From Planctomycetaceae bacterium (GTDB lineage Bacteria > Planctomycetota > Planctomycetia > Pirellulales > Pirellulaceae), in NCBI GenBank assembly GCA_012965455.1, contig DTSG01000586.1, forward strand, positions 1 to 6,416: 6,416 nucleotides of DNA, read 5' to 3'. This document shows, one piece after another, positions 4,969 to 6,416 of the stretch; the stretch's first letter is position 1; each line of letters starts with the position of its first letter. The translations under genes were made by a program, and so were the position numbers. The notes below the pieces were generated by a model. The model saw nothing but the letters and a program-made list of their open reading frames with translations, was not told where the DNA came from and ran no database searches.

Positions 4969-6416
4969 TTGGCTTTGCGCTGAGCTCGCTGATAGCTGTC
5001 CCAATCAAATGGCTCGTCTATGCATTCAAGAACCTGAAGTGGATATCCCCGGCAGCCGGCTGTTCGCTGCTGCTCATATCCCAACGCCTTCAGCCGGCGG
5101 CTGAACTTACTCTTGCTCAACGCCCTATGCCCGGAGTTTTCTGCCCACACCCCATAGTTTACATACAGGGTCGCCGTCGATGTGTATGAAGATGCACCCA
5201 CAACCCGGGCCAGCACCGGGCGGCACTTTTCGTGAACAAAAATCGCCACCTGGTCGGCACTCTTGCGCCATTCGGCAATCAATTTAAGGCTTGATTCCGG
5301 CACGGTATATTCGTCGTTTTGCAGCAAACGCACGGCGCCCTGCACCGCCCAGGTCAACACCCCGGGAAGCTCGCTCTTAACAATCCGCTTACCCAGCCCC
5401 TTGACCTCGTTGGCGCCCTGAAACTCCACGCTATATTCTAAAATCATAAAACGGCGCCAATACCCCTTGCTCGTATCCCGGGTGTGCAACACCTCGTTGG
5501 TGCTAAACAAGTGCCCCGCCCTGGGCCTGAAACTGAACACCCGATGGTATGGATTACGCGCCTGAATCTCGTCGCCTACCACAACCGCTTTGAACAGATC
5601 CGTACTCTTGATGTTGCCCGAAGGCATATCACCCACAACATTGAGATATTTTCCCACCAACATGGCGCGGCTGTACTCATGGCCCAGATCGTGAGGCCGC
5701 ACCGACGAGCAGGCATTGCTGGGAAACAAACCACTGAGTACCTCGCCGGTTGCAGACTTTCCGTTGGCACCGGTCCCATAGAGCACCAGGCATTTTTGCC
5801 AACGCGGTGCCTGCCCCAGCAAACAAGCGCCAACAAACTCCTGGAGTAAACGCGCACTGCTGCCCCCATCCGCTCCGTCAAACACCTCTTGGAGATATTG
5901 CTGCCAGCGCGGCGCCTGGGACGCTGCATGGTACTCAAACGGCAACGCCACTCTCATGCGATGCTCAGGGCTGTGGGGCAGCAACTTTGCCCCCTGGGCG
6001 GTTATTTGTAGCACTCCGTTGGCCACACAAATACCGCTCAACGCCTCTTCAAAAAAGCGCGCTTTGTGAGCACTGACAACCGCGCTGCTTACCGCGCCAT
6101 CCACCTGGTGTTTCCGGAGTTGAAGTTTCTTGATTTTGGGCCGGCCGTCCTTCTCAAACCCACCATAATATGGGCGTCCTTCGTAGCCTTGAACCAGTTG
6201 AGCCGCCCTAATCTCATCCACCGGCTCCCAGATTCCAAGGCTTGTGTTGTAGACATAAAGCTCTCCCGCCTCGGCCACGCACTCATGCCCCGATTGACTG
6301 CTCAACTCAGCCAGCAATTCGCGGCCCACAGCGACATCGCTGCATGATTCAAGAGGCGGACGCGACAAAGACCACGCCGAGCGCCATTTGTGCTCCGCTG
6401 CAGAATCCTGCAAACG
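4944..6416 (-). CDS. P4/D5-type primase-helicase, C-terminal part (5' end outside window)
   Basis: Replicative superfamily 3 helicase of the phage/plasmid primase (P4 alpha / poxvirus D5-like) family, which unwinds DNA at the origin of a mobile element. At least 490 codons are present. The frame is open to the right edge; the TTG at 6411-6413 is probably not the start, and family members usually carry an N-terminal primase domain that would lie outside. Numbering from that TTG: a D5_N-like region at about 127-180 (ANGVL at 131-135, LLPHSPEH, then LPFEY), Walker A GTGANGKS at 213-220, a Walker B-like segment LNVVGDMP at 257-264, SF3 motif C LFSTNEVLHTRD at 302-313, and an arginine-finger region YWRRF at 318-322. 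The C-terminal module (YVNYGVWAE at 418-426, LSKSKFSRRL at 432-441) resembles the winged-helix tail common in these proteins. The stop is TGA. GC content is clearly higher than in the plus-strand genes. No element-specific name can be given. Confidence 0.9.
   Translation of the reverse strand, partial: RLQDSAAEHKWRSAWSLSRPPLESCSDVAVGRELLAELSSQSGHECVAEAGELYVYNTSLGIWEPVDEIRAAQLVQGYEGRPYYGGFEKDGRPKIKKLQLRKHQVDGAVSSAVVSAHKARFFEEALSGICVANGVLQITAQGAKLLPHSPEHRMRVALPFEYHAASQAPRWQQYLQEVFDGADGGSSARLLQEFVGACLLGQAPRWQKCLVLYGTGANGKSATGEVLSGLFPSNACSSVRPHDLGHEYSRAMLVGKYLNVVGDMPSGNIKSTDLFKAVVVGDEIQARNPYHRVFSFRPRAGHLFSTNEVLHTRDTSKGYWRRFMILEYSVEFQGANEVKGLGKRIVKSELPGVLTWAVQGAVRLLQNDEYTVPESSLKLIAEWRKSADQVAIFVHEKCRPVLARVVGASSYTSTATLYVNYGVWAENSGHRALSKSKFSRRLKALGYEQQRTAGCRGYPLQVLECIDEPFDWDSYQRAQRKANDGSMTDE

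Noticed and set aside
5576..5938. A 120-codon minus-strand frame inside the primase gene
   Set aside because: It overlaps the Walker A and B coding region in another frame; GC-rich coding sequence commonly leaves such open shadows.

Overview
The window reads as a piece of Gram-negative chromosome with a mobile-element replication gene at its right end. Three plus-strand genes for exported proteins fill the left two thirds: a lipoprotein, a periplasmic serine hydrolase and a very cysteine-rich secreted protein. A lipobox, two Sec-type signal peptides and the paired-cysteine repeats suggest a proteobacterium in the broad sense. The CxxxxxC-type repeats joined to a formylglycine-generating-enzyme (FGE) fold recall myxobacterial or delta-proteobacterial relatives. 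That placement is from memory of the families and is weak.

Layout. Positions 1-1094 hold a lipoprotein whose signal-peptide start lies left of the window. It has an Ala/Lys/Glu helical repeat and an unrecognised cysteine-rich C-terminus. Positions 1095-1394 are non-coding. Positions 1395-2279 encode a class A beta-lactamase-like serine hydrolase without a visible deacylation glutamate. Positions 2280-2565 are non-coding, with a 10-bp inverted repeat and a good ribosome binding site. Positions 2566-4275 encode a secreted protein with nine regular four-cysteine repeats followed by an FGE/SUMF1-like domain. The same frame stays open past its TAA to 4590 and ends in a typical FGE-like C-terminus, directly followed by a terminator at 4589-4608. 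The gene therefore looks split by a nonsense codon.

Positions 4609-4943 are AT-richer and carry phased 9-bp GTCAT/ATGAC repeats in opposing orientation around a short dyad, a candidate origin or operator. Positions 4944-6416 (minus strand) hold the C-terminal 490 or so residues of a P4/D5-type primase-helicase, cut by the right edge. Base composition, sampled by eye, rises from the mid-40s percent GC in the Cys-repeat gene to the upper 50s in the primase.

How it may fit together. The right side is the replication module of an integrated plasmid, satellite or phage-like element, with its repeat cluster next to the helicase gene. The three exported proteins face it convergently and may be accessory cargo or the neighbouring host chromosome; no integrase or attachment site is visible to decide. 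A joint envelope function for the three is inference from their shared export and their cysteine-rich character (two of the three).
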